A stretch of 64,000 nt of DNA. Source: Pseudomonas putida. GTDB taxonomy: Bacteria > Pseudomonadota > Gammaproteobacteria > Pseudomonadales > Pseudomonadaceae. The position numbers and the translations under genes are program-made. Positions 17,115 to 26,046 of this stretch are shown here, in pieces; positions within the stretch are counted from its first letter, which is position 1; every line of letters begins with the position of its first letter. The stretch spans positions 1-64,000 of the forward strand of contig NZ_SMTE01000019.1 in the NCBI RefSeq assembly GCF_004357765.1, read 5' to 3'. The notes beneath the pieces were generated by a model. The model was not told the origin of the DNA. It made no database searches and saw only the letters and a list, made by a program, of their open reading frames with translations.

Positions 17115-17118
17115 CGCA

Positions 17119-17475
17119 ATGGACACGACCTCCACGTCCCTGCCTGGGCCGCGCTTTCCCGATTGCCACGATCCTTTTTGGCCACGTATCGACTTGTCGG
17201 AGCTACGCGAGCGACTCGCGCTGGATGCATGCGTCAGCGATGCACGCTTAGGACTGGCCGTACGCTGCGCAGCCATCGACGCCGCGAGGGAGTTCGCTAC
17301 CTGGCGAGCCGTCCTGCGTGAACGGGGCTATCGGCGTCTGGAGGATGTCGGGAGGCATCGACACGGACGCGCACTGTCTCTTTGTTACTCACGTTATCTG
17401 GAGGCGGCCGCCATGAAAGCGCTGGCTGGCAACGGCGAGCGCTGTACGGGCCAAAAGGGAGAGCAGCATGGATGA
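17119..17475 (+). CDS. P2 gpL-like head completion protein, C-terminally shortened
   Basis: The 118-residue protein resembles the P2 head completion/stabilisation protein gpL: DPFWPRIDLSELRERLALD, then the variant of GTVT-RL (ACVSDARLGLAV), then ATWRAVLRERGYRRLEDV and a Tyr-rich RYLEAAAMKAL helix. P2 gpL has about 169 residues; the C-terminal third is missing here. It overlaps the next gene by 8 bases and follows the LuxR-type gene closely. No other head genes are present, so it cannot work as part of a virion unless supplied elsewhere. GAGG lies 9 bases before the ATG. Confidence 0.8.
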   Translation: MDTTSTSLPGPRFPDCHDPFWPRIDLSELRERLALDACVSDARLGLAVRCAAIDAAREFATWRAVLRERGYRRLEDVGRHRHGRALSLCYSRYLEAAAMKALAGNGERCTGQKGEQHG

Positions 17476-17815
17476 TTTGTCGTGGCTAGGCGCCGTATTG
17501 AGCGAGCGTATCGAGGACGAAGGCCGGGTGCTGTTTGGCGCGTTTCTGGGAGCAGTGCTGATCACGCTAGCGCGTGGGCAAATGATCCTGGTGCCTCGCG
17601 AGCGTCTGTCGACGCTTAGCCAAGGACTGTTGGTGCTCCTCGCACTGGGCGTTGGCTACTTGTTCGAACCCCTATTGACCTCTCTGGTGCCATCGCTCAC
17701 GCCTGGCATGGCTGCGTTCGTCGCGGCGGTGGCGGTGATTCCCGTCTGTATCAAGCTGGTGGTGTGGCTGGACGCGGTGGACATGCGCGACATCCTGCAG
17801 CGCTGGCGTCGCTGA
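17468..17815 (+). CDS. Phage holin-like small membrane protein
   Basis: A 115-residue protein with a short charged N-terminus, three hydrophobic stretches (about residues 22-36 FGAFLGAVLITLARG, 50-70 LSQGLLVLLALGVGYLF, 80-100 MAAFVAAVAVIPVCIKLVVWL) and a basic C-terminus (ILQRWRR). This fits a class I holin, and in P2-like phages holin genes lie near gpL and gpX. Its start overlaps the gpL-like gene, so translation is coupled. No endolysin or spanin gene is seen nearby. Confidence 0.7.
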   Translation: MDDLSWLGAVLSERIEDEGRVLFGAFLGAVLITLARGQMILVPRERLSTLSQGLLVLLALGVGYLFEPLLTSLVPSLTPGMAAFVAAVAVIPVCIKLVVWLDAVDMRDILQRWRR

Positions 17816-17817
17816 AG

Positions 17818-18210
17818 TCAGTCGGGCTGGATGTCGGCCACGGAGCTGGCGAGCCTGTCGAGCCTGCGCTCGAGTTCCTGGAGGCGTTGTTTGTCTTTGA
17901 TGAACAACAGCGCGGCCTGACGATCAGCCAGGGACAGACTGCGCAAGTCGTCGAGCGCTGCGCTCTCCCAATCGGACTGGCCGTCGGTGTGGTTTGCGAG
18001 GGTACCTTCACCCAACAGCAGCCAGTCAAGGGAGCAAGCGTTCTGTCGGGCGAGCTCTACGCATAAAGAGTACGGAATGCTAGCGCGCATTTTCCAGCTG
18101 CTGAGTGTCTGGGGGCTCACATTCAAGGCTCTGGCAAGCTGCACATCGGTGTTCGTGCCGGTCAGTTGTTTGAGGCGTAGGAGCACCGAAGCGAAAAAAA
18201 CACTACTCAT
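17818..18210 (-). CDS. Phage CI-type repressor (P2/Mu-like HTH domain)
   Basis: A 130-residue protein whose first 70 residues match the phage CI repressor HTH family (PF07022): LLRLKQLTGTNTDVQLARAL, then NVSPQTLSSWKMR, then CSLDWLLLGEG. The C-terminal 55 residues are a helical, charged, coiled-coil-like tail that may dimerise. There is no LexA-like peptidase part, so it is not RecA-cleavable. It faces away from the Ogr-like gene across an AT-rich spacer, and a perfect palindrome abuts its start codon. It converges on the holin-like gene. Confidence 0.85.
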   Translation of the reverse strand: MSSVFFASVLLRLKQLTGTNTDVQLARALNVSPQTLSSWKMRASIPYSLCVELARQNACSLDWLLLGEGTLANHTDGQSDWESAALDDLRSLSLADRQAALLFIKDKQRLQELERRLDRLASSVADIQPD

Positions 18211-18211
18211 T

Positions 18212-18223
18212 ATGGATATCCAT
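18212..18223. promoter_or_regulatory. Palindromic operator candidate of the CI-type repressor
   Basis: ATGGATATCCAT is a perfect 12-bp palindrome that begins one base upstream of the repressor start codon (minus strand, ATG at 18210-18208). It overlaps the place where its ribosome site should be, and there is no good Shine-Dalgarno elsewhere. Position and symmetry suggest self-repression. The surrounding 200 bases are clearly AT-richer than the neighbours. Confidence 0.4.
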
Positions 18224-18409
18224 TACTGTTTTTGCGTCATTCCCTAGGCTTAAACTAATGATTAAGAGTAGAAAAACTGCATTTTGAGGATATTTCGGAA
18301 TGAAGCATGAAGCAACGAAAAGACCTTTCTGCATCGTAATCAATACTGACACAGGTCGACGATTAATCTTACAAACCAAACAAATCCCCAATCATTACAG
18401 GTACTTGCC

Positions 18410-18670
18410 GTGAGTACGTATAAGTTGGTCTGTCCGCATTGCAACAGCAAGATGCGTATTCGTACTAGCGAAGGGCGTCATATCTTCTTGAGAGTGGCGT
18501 ATTTACAGTGCACCCAGGAAGCCTGCGGTTGGTCAGTCAGGGCTGAGTTCGAAATGACCCATGAGTTGTCACCCAGCGGCATGCCCAACCCTGCGGTCCA
18601 TCTTCCGTCTGCCAACAGTGAACTGCGGCGTGCTGCCGGGCAACGGGAAACCTCGGTTTCAGGCAACTAG
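18410..18670 (+). CDS. Ogr/Delta-like zinc finger late-gene activator
   Basis: An 86-residue protein with four cysteines in the Ogr/Delta pattern: Cys8-x2-Cys11 and Cys34-x4-Cys39 (LVCPHCNSKMRIRTS, then LQCTQEACGWSVRAEFE). In P2 and P4 these zinc proteins switch on late promoters. The start is a GTG at 18410 with AGG upstream. The tail is longer than P2 Ogr (72 residues). It lies alone after the repressor spacer and is followed by the terminator shared with the nuo operon. No late operon is visible here for it to act on. Confidence 0.87.
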   Translation: MSTYKLVCPHCNSKMRIRTSEGRHIFLRVAYLQCTQEACGWSVRAEFEMTHELSPSGMPNPAVHLPSANSELRRAAGQRETSVSGN

Positions 18671-18693
18671 CCAGGCGCTCGTTGACACAGATA

Positions 18694-18725
18694 AAAAAAC
18701 ACCCCGCATGAGCGGGGTGTTTTTT
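18694..18725. terminator. Bidirectional terminator between the Ogr-like gene and nuoN
   Basis: A 14-bp perfect stem (aaaaaacaccccgc / gcggggtgtttttt) with an ATGA loop gives a GC core flanked by A and T tracts on both strands. It ends the 13-gene nuo transcript from one side and the zinc-finger gene from the other. Confidence 0.93.
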
Positions 18726-18737
18726 ATTGCGTTGCGA

Positions 18738-20207
18738 TCAGCCGATCAACTGCAGACCGGCTTGTTGCACCAGATCCAGCAGCGGCTGCGGGTACACGCC
18801 GAGGATGAAGGCGAGGATGGCGATAGCTAGCAGCATCACGCCACCAGTACGTTGCTCCCACTTCAACGGGGCGTCGTGGCGACGCAGGTTCGGCTCGACC
18901 AGGTACAGTGTGACCATGACACGCAGGTAATAGTAAACGCCGATGGCGCTACCGATCACCAGGGCTCCGACCAGCCACCACAGGTGCGACTCGACGCCGG
19001 TAGCGATGATGTAGAACTTGCCGATGAAGCCGGCGGTCAGCGGGATACCCGCCAGCGACAGCATCATCACGGTCAGTACCGCGGTCAGGTACGGACGGCG
19101 CCAGAACAGGCCGCGGTATTCGTACAGCGCATCGGCGTCACGACCGCCGTAAGGCGAGGACATCAAGGTGATGACACCGAAGGCGCCCAGGCTGGTGATC
19201 ACATAGGTGACCAGGTACACGCCCATGGCTTCCAGCGCGAGTCCCTTGCTGGCGACCAGCGCGATCACCAGGTAGCCGAAGTGGGCGATGGACGAGTAAC
19301 CGAGCAGACGCTTGAGGTTGCTCTGGGTCAGCGCCAGCAGGTTGCCGATCAGGATCGAGGCGACCGCGATCACTGCCAGGACGGTGCTCAGCACGCCGCT
19401 GCTGGCCGCAGGAGAGAGCATGAACAGGCGCACGACCACGGCGAACACCGCGACCTTGCTGGCAGTGGCAAGGAATGCGGCGACCGGCGCCGGAGCACCT
19501 TCGTACACGTCCGGGGTCCACAGGTGGAACGGTACCAGCGACAACTTGAAGGCCAGGCCGACCAACATCATGCCCAGGCCCAGTTGGGCCAGCAGGCTCG
19601 GCATGTTGGTCGCGGCCAGGGCTTTGCCGATCTGGTCGAAGGTCAGGCTACCGGCGTCGGCGTACAGCAGGGCCATGCCGAACAGCAGGAAGGCCGAGCC
19701 GGCAGCGGACAGGACCATGTACTTGATGCCGGCTTCCAGCGATCGCTTGTTGAAGAAGGCGTACGCCACCAGGCCGTAGACCGGCACCGAAAGCAGCTCC
19801 AGACCGATGAACAGGCCCGCCAGGTGGTTGGCGCTGACCAGCACCAGGCCACCGAGGGCCGACATCAGCAGCAGTAGGTACAGTTCTTCACGGTTGCCCG
19901 GGAAGCCCTTGGCGCCTTCGCCGAGGTAGGCGTGGGCGAGGGTGACGCAGGCCAGGGTGGCGACCAGAATGATCGCCATGTAAAGGCAGGCGAACTTGTC
20001 GATGGTGACCAGCGAGGTCACCGCCAGCGGCGCGACCTTCAGCGCCGGCAGAATCGACAACAGGGCCAGGTTCAGCCCCACGGTGGACAGCAGGAAGGTC
20101 TGCGAGTGATTGCGCTTCCAGGCGATCGCCAGCATCACCACCACCGTGGTGATGGTGGTGATCAGCATCGGCGCCAATGCGATGAAGTGTTGAGTGGTGA
20201 ATTCCAT
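18738..20207 (-). CDS. nuoN: NADH-quinone oxidoreductase subunit N
   Basis: The 489-residue antiporter-like membrane subunit of complex I, with about 14 helices. The conserved core lies around [25 protein letters not shown] (about residues 225-250), which holds the broken helix and the key lysines of the proton channel. The start at 20207 ([13 protein letters not shown]) fits the family; 20 upstream residues of a longer frame overlap nuoM and were dropped. It is the last gene of the operon, 7 bases after nuoM. Confidence 0.97.
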   Translation of the reverse strand: MEFTTQHFIALAPMLITTITTVVVMLAIAWKRNHSQTFLLSTVGLNLALLSILPALKVAPLAVTSLVTIDKFACLYMAIILVATLACVTLAHAYLGEGAKGFPGNREELYLLLLMSALGGLVLVSANHLAGLFIGLELLSVPVYGLVAYAFFNKRSLEAGIKYMVLSAAGSAFLLFGMALLYADAGSLTFDQIGKALAATNMPSLLAQLGLGMMLVGLAFKLSLVPFHLWTPDVYEGAPAPVAAFLATASKVAVFAVVVRLFMLSPAASSGVLSTVLAVIAVASILIGNLLALTQSNLKRLLGYSSIAHFGYLVIALVASKGLALEAMGVYLVTYVITSLGAFGVITLMSSPYGGRDADALYEYRGLFWRRPYLTAVLTVMMLSLAGIPLTAGFIGKFYIIATGVESHLWWLVGALVIGSAIGVYYYLRVMVTLYLVEPNLRRHDAPLKWEQRTGGVMLLAIAILAFILGVYPQPLLDLVQQAGLQLIG

Positions 20208-20214
20208 AGCGCTC

Positions 20215-21747
20215 TTACCGGGCCGAAGCGAGTTGAGTGAAAGCGGAACCGAGCCACTGCTGCACACCGCTCATGGTGGCGGCAGAGGTGTCGAGGAACG
20301 GCTGCGGATACACGCCCAGCAGCACCAGCAGCACCGCCAGGCCCAGAACCATGATCAGCTCGCGAGCGTCCATGCCGGCCAGCACGGTTTCGGCCTTGGC
20401 CGGACCGAAGTAGGCGCGGTGGATCATGATCAGCGAGTAGACCGAACCGAAGACCAGGCCGGTGGTGGCGATCACGGTGATCCAAGGCACATGCACGAAG
20501 CTGCCGATCAGGATCAGGAATTCGCCGACGAAGTTGCCGGTGCCTGGCAGGCCCAGGGAAGCGGCGGCGAAGAACAGGCTGATGGCAGGCAGGTAGGCGA
20601 TGCGGTGCCACAGGCCACCCATCTGGCGCATGTCACGGGTGTGCAGGCGCTCGTACAACTGACCGGACAGGATGAACAACGCAGCGGCCGACAGGCCGTG
20701 TGCCAGCATCTGGATCACCGCCCCTTGCAGAGCCTGTTGGCTGCCGGAGTAGATGCCGATCAGCACGAAGCCCATGTGCGACACGCTGGAGAAGGCGATC
20801 AGGCGTTTGATGTCGGTCTGCGCGAAGGCCAGGAACGCGCCGTAGAAGATGCCGATCAGACCCAGGGTCATGGCGATCGGCGCGAACTCCGCCGAGGCAT
20901 TCGGGAACAGCGGCAGGGCGAAGCGCAGCAGGCCGTAGGCCGCGGTCTTCAGCAGGATACCCGCCAGGTCCACGGAGCCTGCGGTAGGTGCCTGGGCGTG
21001 GGCATCCGGCAGCCAGGAGTGGAACGGTACCACCGGCAGCTTCACCGCGAAGGCGATGAAGAAGCCCAGCATCAGCAGGTACTCGGTACCGGCCGGCAGC
21101 TCAGCCTTGAGCAGGTCGCTGTAGTTGAAAGTGATGACGCCGGTGTTGGTGTAGTTGACCAGTACTAGACCAAGGATCGCCACCAGCATGATCAGGCCGC
21201 TGGCCTGGGTGAAGATGAAGAACTTGGTCGCCGCGTAGATCCGGGTCTTCTTGCCGTCTGCCGAGCTGTGACCCCAGAGCGCGATGAGGAAGTACATCGG
21301 CACCAGCATCATTTCCCAGAAGAAGAAGAACAGGAACAGGTCCAGGGCCAGGAATACACCGACCACGCCGCCGAGGATCCACATCAGGTTGAGGTGGAAG
21401 AAGCCGACGTGACGCTGGATCTCTTTCCAGGAGCACAGCACCGACAGCACACCGAGCAGGCCGGTGAGCAGGATCATCAGCAGCGACAGGCCGTCGAGGG
21501 CCAGGTGGATGCTGATGCCGAAGCGCTGGATCCACTGGACTTTGTATTCCAGGGCCCAGGCCGGCTCGGCGCCCGGAGCGGGGGCGAGGGTGTAGTCGCC
21601 GGTGCCCCACAGCCACAGGCCGATGCCGAGCAGCAGGGACATGGTCAGCAGCGCGATCCAGCGCGGCAGGGTGGCGCCGAAGCGCTCACCCAGCCAGCAC
21701 AGGAAGCCGCCGATGAAGGGAATCAGGATCAGCCAAGGCAAAATCAT
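20215..21747 (-). CDS. nuoM: NADH-quinone oxidoreductase subunit M
   Basis: The 510-residue antiporter-like proton-pumping subunit. It starts [19 protein letters not shown]. It carries the channel core [24 protein letters not shown] in its middle and the LxGIYSG-type helices after it; Glu144-type and lysine channel residues lie in [27 protein letters not shown] precedes the start. It is separated from nuoL by 58 bases that hold a threefold 9-bp repeat. Together with L and N it forms the pump arm. Confidence 0.97.
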   Translation of the reverse strand: MILPWLILIPFIGGFLCWLGERFGATLPRWIALLTMSLLLGIGLWLWGTGDYTLAPAPGAEPAWALEYKVQWIQRFGISIHLALDGLSLLMILLTGLLGVLSVLCSWKEIQRHVGFFHLNLMWILGGVVGVFLALDLFLFFFFWEMMLVPMYFLIALWGHSSADGKKTRIYAATKFFIFTQASGLIMLVAILGLVLVNYTNTGVITFNYSDLLKAELPAGTEYLLMLGFFIAFAVKLPVVPFHSWLPDAHAQAPTAGSVDLAGILLKTAAYGLLRFALPLFPNASAEFAPIAMTLGLIGIFYGAFLAFAQTDIKRLIAFSSVSHMGFVLIGIYSGSQQALQGAVIQMLAHGLSAAALFILSGQLYERLHTRDMRQMGGLWHRIAYLPAISLFFAAASLGLPGTGNFVGEFLILIGSFVHVPWITVIATTGLVFGSVYSLIMIHRAYFGPAKAETVLAGMDARELIMVLGLAVLLVLLGVYPQPFLDTSAATMSGVQQWLGSAFTQLASAR

Positions 21748-21772
21748 GACGGGTTCGTTTCCTTTTGCAGAG

Positions 21773-21799
21773 TCGCAAGGTTCGCAAGGTTCGCAAGTT
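21773..21799 (-). repeat. Threefold 9-bp tandem repeat in the nuoL-nuoM spacer
   Basis: The plus strand reads TCGCAAGGT, TCGCAAGGT, TCGCAAGTT without interruption. It lies downstream of nuoL (stop at 21806) and upstream of the nuoM ribosome site, so it is in the operon mRNA. Confidence 0.9.
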
Positions 21800-21805
21800 T
21801 CATGG

Positions 21806-23659
21806 TCATACCGCGGCCACTACCACAGCGCCGAGTACCAGCACTGCGCCAACGGCGATCGAAGCGGTGTACCAACGCAGCTGGCCGGTTTCGGTCTTGC
21901 TCATGGCGACGTTGCCGCCGCGAGCCATCCGAGGGATCAGGCCGATGCTGCGGTCAACCGGGTCCTTGCGCAGGATGTGGCTGATCAGCAGGTAAGGTTT
22001 GACGAACAGCTTGTCGTAGATCCAGTCGAAGCCCCAGGCGGCGAACCACCAGGCCGACAGCACACGACCGATGCCGCTGTTGGCGACCGCGCTGACGAGG
22101 CGACGCTTGCCCAGGAACAGCAGGGCCGCGAGCAGGATACCGGCGATGGCGATGGCCCCCGAGGTGATCTCCAGCGCATGTTTGGCTTCGCCACCGGCGT
22201 GGCCGGCGCTTTCAGGCAGCACGCCTGCCAGCGGCGGGGTGATCCAGGCACCGATGAAGGTCGACAGCACGATCAGCACGCCCAGTGGCAGCCAGTGGCT
22301 GATGCCGTGGCCGGCATGGGCTTCGGTCTTGGCTTCGCCGTGGAAGGCGATGAAGATCAGGCGGAAGGTGTACAGCGAGGTCATGAACGCACCGACCAGG
22401 CCGGCATACAGCAGGCCGGTGTTGCCGCTGGCGAAGGCTTCCCAGAGGATCTCGTCCTTGGAATAGAAGCCCACGGTCACGATCGGCAGGGCAGCCAGGG
22501 CGGCGCCACCGACCACGAAGCTGGCGTAGGCCAGAGGCAGTTTCTTCCACAGGCCGCCCATCTTGAAGATGTTCTGCTCGTGGTGGCAGGCAACGATCAC
22601 CGCACCGGAAGCGAGGAACAACAGGGCCTTGAAGAAGGCGTGGGTCATCAGGTGGAAGATCGCCGCGTCCCAGGCGCCAACGCCCAGGGCCAGGAACATG
22701 TAGCCGATCTGGCTCATGGTCGAGTAGGCGAGGATCCGCTTGATGTCGGTCTGTACCAGCGCGGCGAAGCCAGCCAGGACCAGGGTAACGCCACCTACCA
22801 CGCCTACCAGGTGCAGGATGTCTGGCGCCAGCAGGAACAGGCCGTTGGTACGGGCGATCAGGTAGACGCCTGCGGTCACCATGGTCGCCGCGTGGATCAG
22901 CGCCGAGACCGGCGTCGGGCCGGCCATCGCATCGGCGAGCCAGGTCTGCAACGGCAACTGGGCCGACTTACCGACCGCACCGCCGAGCAGCATCAAGGTC
23001 GCCAGGACCATCCAGGTGTCACCCGCCTGGAACTTCTGCGGTGCCAGAACCAGCAGTTCCTGCACGTTAAGGGTACCCAGCTGGGCGAACAGGATGAACA
23101 GGCCGATGGCCATGAACACGTCGCCGATACGGGTGACGATGAATGCTTTGAGCGCTGCGTTACCGTTGTTGCGGTTGCTGTAGTAGAAACCGATCAACAG
23201 GTACGAGCACAGGCCCACGCCTTCCCAGCCGAAGTAGATGAACAGCAGGTTATCGCCGAGGATCAGGAACAGCATGCTGGCGATGAACAGGTTGGTGTAC
23301 GAGAAGAAGCGCGAGTAGCCCGCTTCGCCACGCATGTACCAGGATGCGAACAGGTGGATCAGGAAGCCGACGCCGGTGACCACGCCGAGCATGGTGACCG
23401 ACAGACCGTCCAGATACAGGGTGAAGTTCGGCGCGAAGCCGTCCACCGACATCCACTGCCACAGCAGCTGGCTGTAAGCACCGCCTTCAGGCGGCGCGAC
23501 GTTGAACTGCCAGATGACATAGGCGGCCGTGGCGGCCGAAAGGCCCACCGAGCCGACACCGATCAGCGCCGAGAGGTTTTCCGAGAACCGCCCGCGCGAG
23601 AACGACAGCAGCAGGAAGCCGATCAGGGGGAAGACGAAAGTCAGGAAGAGAAGGTTCAT
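21806..23659 (-). CDS. nuoL: NADH-quinone oxidoreductase subunit L
   Basis: The 617-residue largest antiporter-like subunit, with the long C-terminal lateral helix. Conserved parts are the channel motif [31 protein letters not shown] (about residues 230-260) and the quinone-side [18 protein letters not shown]. It opens [18 protein letters not shown]. The start overlaps the nuoK stop by 4 bases (ATGA), showing coupling. Length matches E. coli NuoL (613). Confidence 0.97.
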
Positions 23660-23964
23660 CCGCGCATCTCACTGGCAGCATCGATGTCGAGAGTGTGGAA
23701 GCGGCGATACAGCTGCAGCAGGATGGCCAGGCCAATACTGGCCTCGGCGGCTGCCAGGCTGATCACCAGAATGAACATCACCTGGCCGTCGGGTTGGACC
23801 CAACGGGCACCGGCGACGATGAACGCCAGGGCAGAGGCGTTCATCATGACTTCCAGGCTCATGAGGACGAAGAGGATGTTGCGGCGGACCATCAGGCCAA
23901 CCAGACCTAAGCAGAACAGGATGCCGGCGACCGCCAGACCATGCTCGAGAGGGATAGCACCCAT
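23656..23964 (-). CDS. nuoK: NADH-quinone oxidoreductase subunit K
   Basis: A 102-residue three-helix subunit (MrpC-like) of the complex I membrane arm. Conserved glutamates lie in [15 protein letters not shown] (helix 2) and [17 protein letters not shown] (helix 3), needed for proton transfer. It overlaps nuoL by 4 bases and follows nuoJ by 3 bases. Confidence 0.97.
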
Positions 23965-23967
23965 GAT

Positions 23968-24468
23968 TTACTCCTTCGCCTCGTTGCGGCCCAGGTGGAA
24001 GGCGGTGACGGCCGCGGCGAGCAGCAGCATCGAGGCCAGTTCGACCACCAGCAGGTACGGGCCGAACAGGCTGATGCCCACGGCCTTGGCGTCTACGGTG
24101 GTACCGCTGATGGCTGCGCCACTCGGGGTGACGAACAGCACGTACAACAGCTCCAGCAGCAGCAGCGCGGCGAGGATCACCGGCCCTGCCCAGATACCGG
24201 GCTTGAGCCACCCGCGTTCCTGGGCGACAGAAGCCGGCCCTAGGTTGAGCATCATCACCACGAAGACGAACAGCACCATGATGGCGCCGGCGTAGGCGAT
24301 CACTTCCAGGGCGCCGGCGAACGGCGCACCCAGGGCGAAGAAGATCATTGCCACGGAAATCAGCGAAATGATCAGGTAGAGCAGGGCGTGCACGGGGTTG
24401 GTGCCGGTCACCACTCGAAGGGTGGAGACCACGGCGATCCCGGATGCGAAGTAGAAAGCGAATTCCAT
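23968..24468 (-). CDS. nuoJ: NADH-quinone oxidoreductase subunit J
   Basis: A 166-residue five-helix subunit. The conserved third helix contains [20 protein letters not shown], where the pi-bulge and gating tyrosine of complex I lie. It starts [17 protein letters not shown]. It lies between nuoI (10 bases) and nuoK (3 bases). Confidence 0.97.
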   Translation of the reverse strand: MEFAFYFASGIAVVSTLRVVTGTNPVHALLYLIISLISVAMIFFALGAPFAGALEVIAYAGAIMVLFVFVVMMLNLGPASVAQERGWLKPGIWAGPVILAALLLLELLYVLFVTPSGAAISGTTVDAKAVGISLFGPYLLVVELASMLLLAAAVTAFHLGRNEAKE

Positions 24469-24478
24469 CTTTCTGTCC

Positions 24479-25027
24479 TTATGGGAGCAAGCTCTTCACG
24501 TTGATCGGCTCGGCTTCGTTCTGCGCAGCGCCTTTCGGCTTGCCAGCGATCGCCATGCCCGCAACACGGTAGAAGTTGTAGTCAGGGTTCTTGCCGGGTC
24601 CGGAGATCAGCAGATCTTCTTTCTCGTACACCAGGTCCTGACGCTTGAACTCGGCCATTTCGAAATCCGGAGTCAGCTGGATCGCGGTGGTCGGGCATGC
24701 CTCTTCGCACAGGCCGCAGAAGATGCAGCGCGAGAAGTTGATGCGGAAGAACTCCGGGTACCAACGACCGTCTTCGGTCTCGGCCTTCTGCAGCGAGATG
24801 CAGCCTACGGGGCAGGCAACCGCACAGAGGTTGCACGCCACGCAGCGCTCCTCGCCGTCGGGGTCGCGGGTGAGGACGATGCGGCCGCGATAACGCGGCG
24901 GCAGGTACACGGGCTCTTCGGGGTACTGCAGGGTGTCGCGCTTGCGGAACCCGTGGGAGAACACCATCACCAGGCTGCGCAACTGGGTGCCGGTGCCCTT
25001 AACGATGTCGCCGATATATTTGAACAT
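24479..25027 (-). CDS. nuoI: NADH-quinone oxidoreductase subunit I
   Basis: The 182-residue ferredoxin-like peripheral subunit with two classical 4Fe-4S motifs: [15 protein letters not shown] and [15 protein letters not shown]. These hold clusters N6a and N6b that pass electrons to NuoB. It has no membrane segment. It lies between nuoH (11 bases) and nuoJ (10 bases). Length agrees with E. coli NuoI (180). Confidence 0.97.
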   Translation of the reverse strand: MFKYIGDIVKGTGTQLRSLVMVFSHGFRKRDTLQYPEEPVYLPPRYRGRIVLTRDPDGEERCVACNLCAVACPVGCISLQKAETEDGRWYPEFFRINFSRCIFCGLCEEACPTTAIQLTPDFEMAEFKRQDLVYEKEDLLISGPGKNPDYNFYRVAGMAIAGKPKGAAQNEAEPINVKSLLP

Positions 25028-25038
25028 GGGTCAAATCC

Positions 25039-26046
25039 TCACTGGGCCGCGACGGCTGGCGTGTTGTAAAGCACGATCGCAGCGGTCACCAGCAAATTGA
25101 TCAGGGTCAGCGGCAGGCAGAACTTCCAGCTGAAGTCCATCACCTGGTCATAGCGTGGGCGCGGGATCGAGGCGCGCAGCAGGATGAACAGCATGATGAA
25201 GAACGCGGTTTTCAGCGCGAACCACAGGAACGACAGTTGCGGCAGGATGCCGAACGGACCGTGCCAGCCACCGAAGAACAGGGTCACCAGCAACGCCGAG
25301 ATGAGGATGATGCCGATGTACTCACCGACGAAGAACATGCCCCATTTCATGCCGGCATACTCGATGTGGTAGCCGTCGGCCAGTTCCTGTTCCGCTTCCG
25401 GCTGATCGAACGGGTGACGGTGGGTCACAGCGACGCCAGCGATGAAGAAGGTGCAGAAGCCGAAGAACTGCGGAATGATGAACCACAGGTTCTGCGCCTG
25501 ATACTCGACGATGTCGCGCATGTTGAACGAGCCCACCTGTACCACCACGCCCATCAGCGCCAGACCCAGGAACACTTCGTACGACACGGTCTGTGCCGAG
25601 GCGCGCAAGCTGCCCAGCAGGGCGTACTTGTTGTTCGACGACCAGCCGGCGAACAGCACCGCGTAGACCGACAGGCCGGCCATGGCGAAGAAGAACAGCA
25701 ACCCGATGTTCAGGTCGGCGACGCCCCACAGCGGGGTGATCGGAATCACGCAGAAGGCGATCAGCAGGGCGCTCATGGCCACGACTGGTGCCAGGGTGAA
25801 GATCATGCGGTCGACGAAGGGTGGGTTCCAGTCTTCCTTGAAGAACATTTTCAGCATGTCGGCAGCGATCTGGAACATGCCGAACGGGCCGACGCGGTTC
25901 GGACCATAGCGGTCCTGCCACCAGCCCAGCAGGCGGCGCTCGACGAAGCTGAGCAGCGCGCCGCAGACCACCACAGCAAGCAGGACCACGATGGCCCGGA
26001 CCACGGTGAGGATCACATCGATCACTTCGGGGGTGAACCAGCTCAT
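25039..26046 (-). CDS. nuoH: NADH-quinone oxidoreductase subunit H
   Basis: The 335-residue eight-helix membrane subunit that builds the quinone cavity. Visible signatures are [21 protein letters not shown] and the acidic loop [21 protein letters not shown], both conserved around the quinone channel. The ATG overlaps the nuoG stop (ATGA). It starts [16 protein letters not shown]. Confidence 0.97.
   Translation of the reverse strand: MSWFTPEVIDVILTVVRAIVVLLAVVVCGALLSFVERRLLGWWQDRYGPNRVGPFGMFQIAADMLKMFFKEDWNPPFVDRMIFTLAPVVAMSALLIAFCVIPITPLWGVADLNIGLLFFFAMAGLSVYAVLFAGWSSNNKYALLGSLRASAQTVSYEVFLGLALMGVVVQVGSFNMRDIVEYQAQNLWFIIPQFFGFCTFFIAGVAVTHRHPFDQPEAEQELADGYHIEYAGMKWGMFFVGEYIGIILISALLVTLFFGGWHGPFGILPQLSFLWFALKTAFFIMLFILLRASIPRPRYDQVMDFSWKFCLPLTLINLLVTAAIVLYNTPAVAAQ

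Noticed and set aside
21602-24295. An 897-codon open frame on the plus strand across nuoL-nuoJ, rich in Q, G, D and H
   Set aside because: It lies antisense to four well-conserved nuo genes and its composition is that of a complement-frame shadow. The same holds for the 878-codon frame over nuoG (26046-28682).
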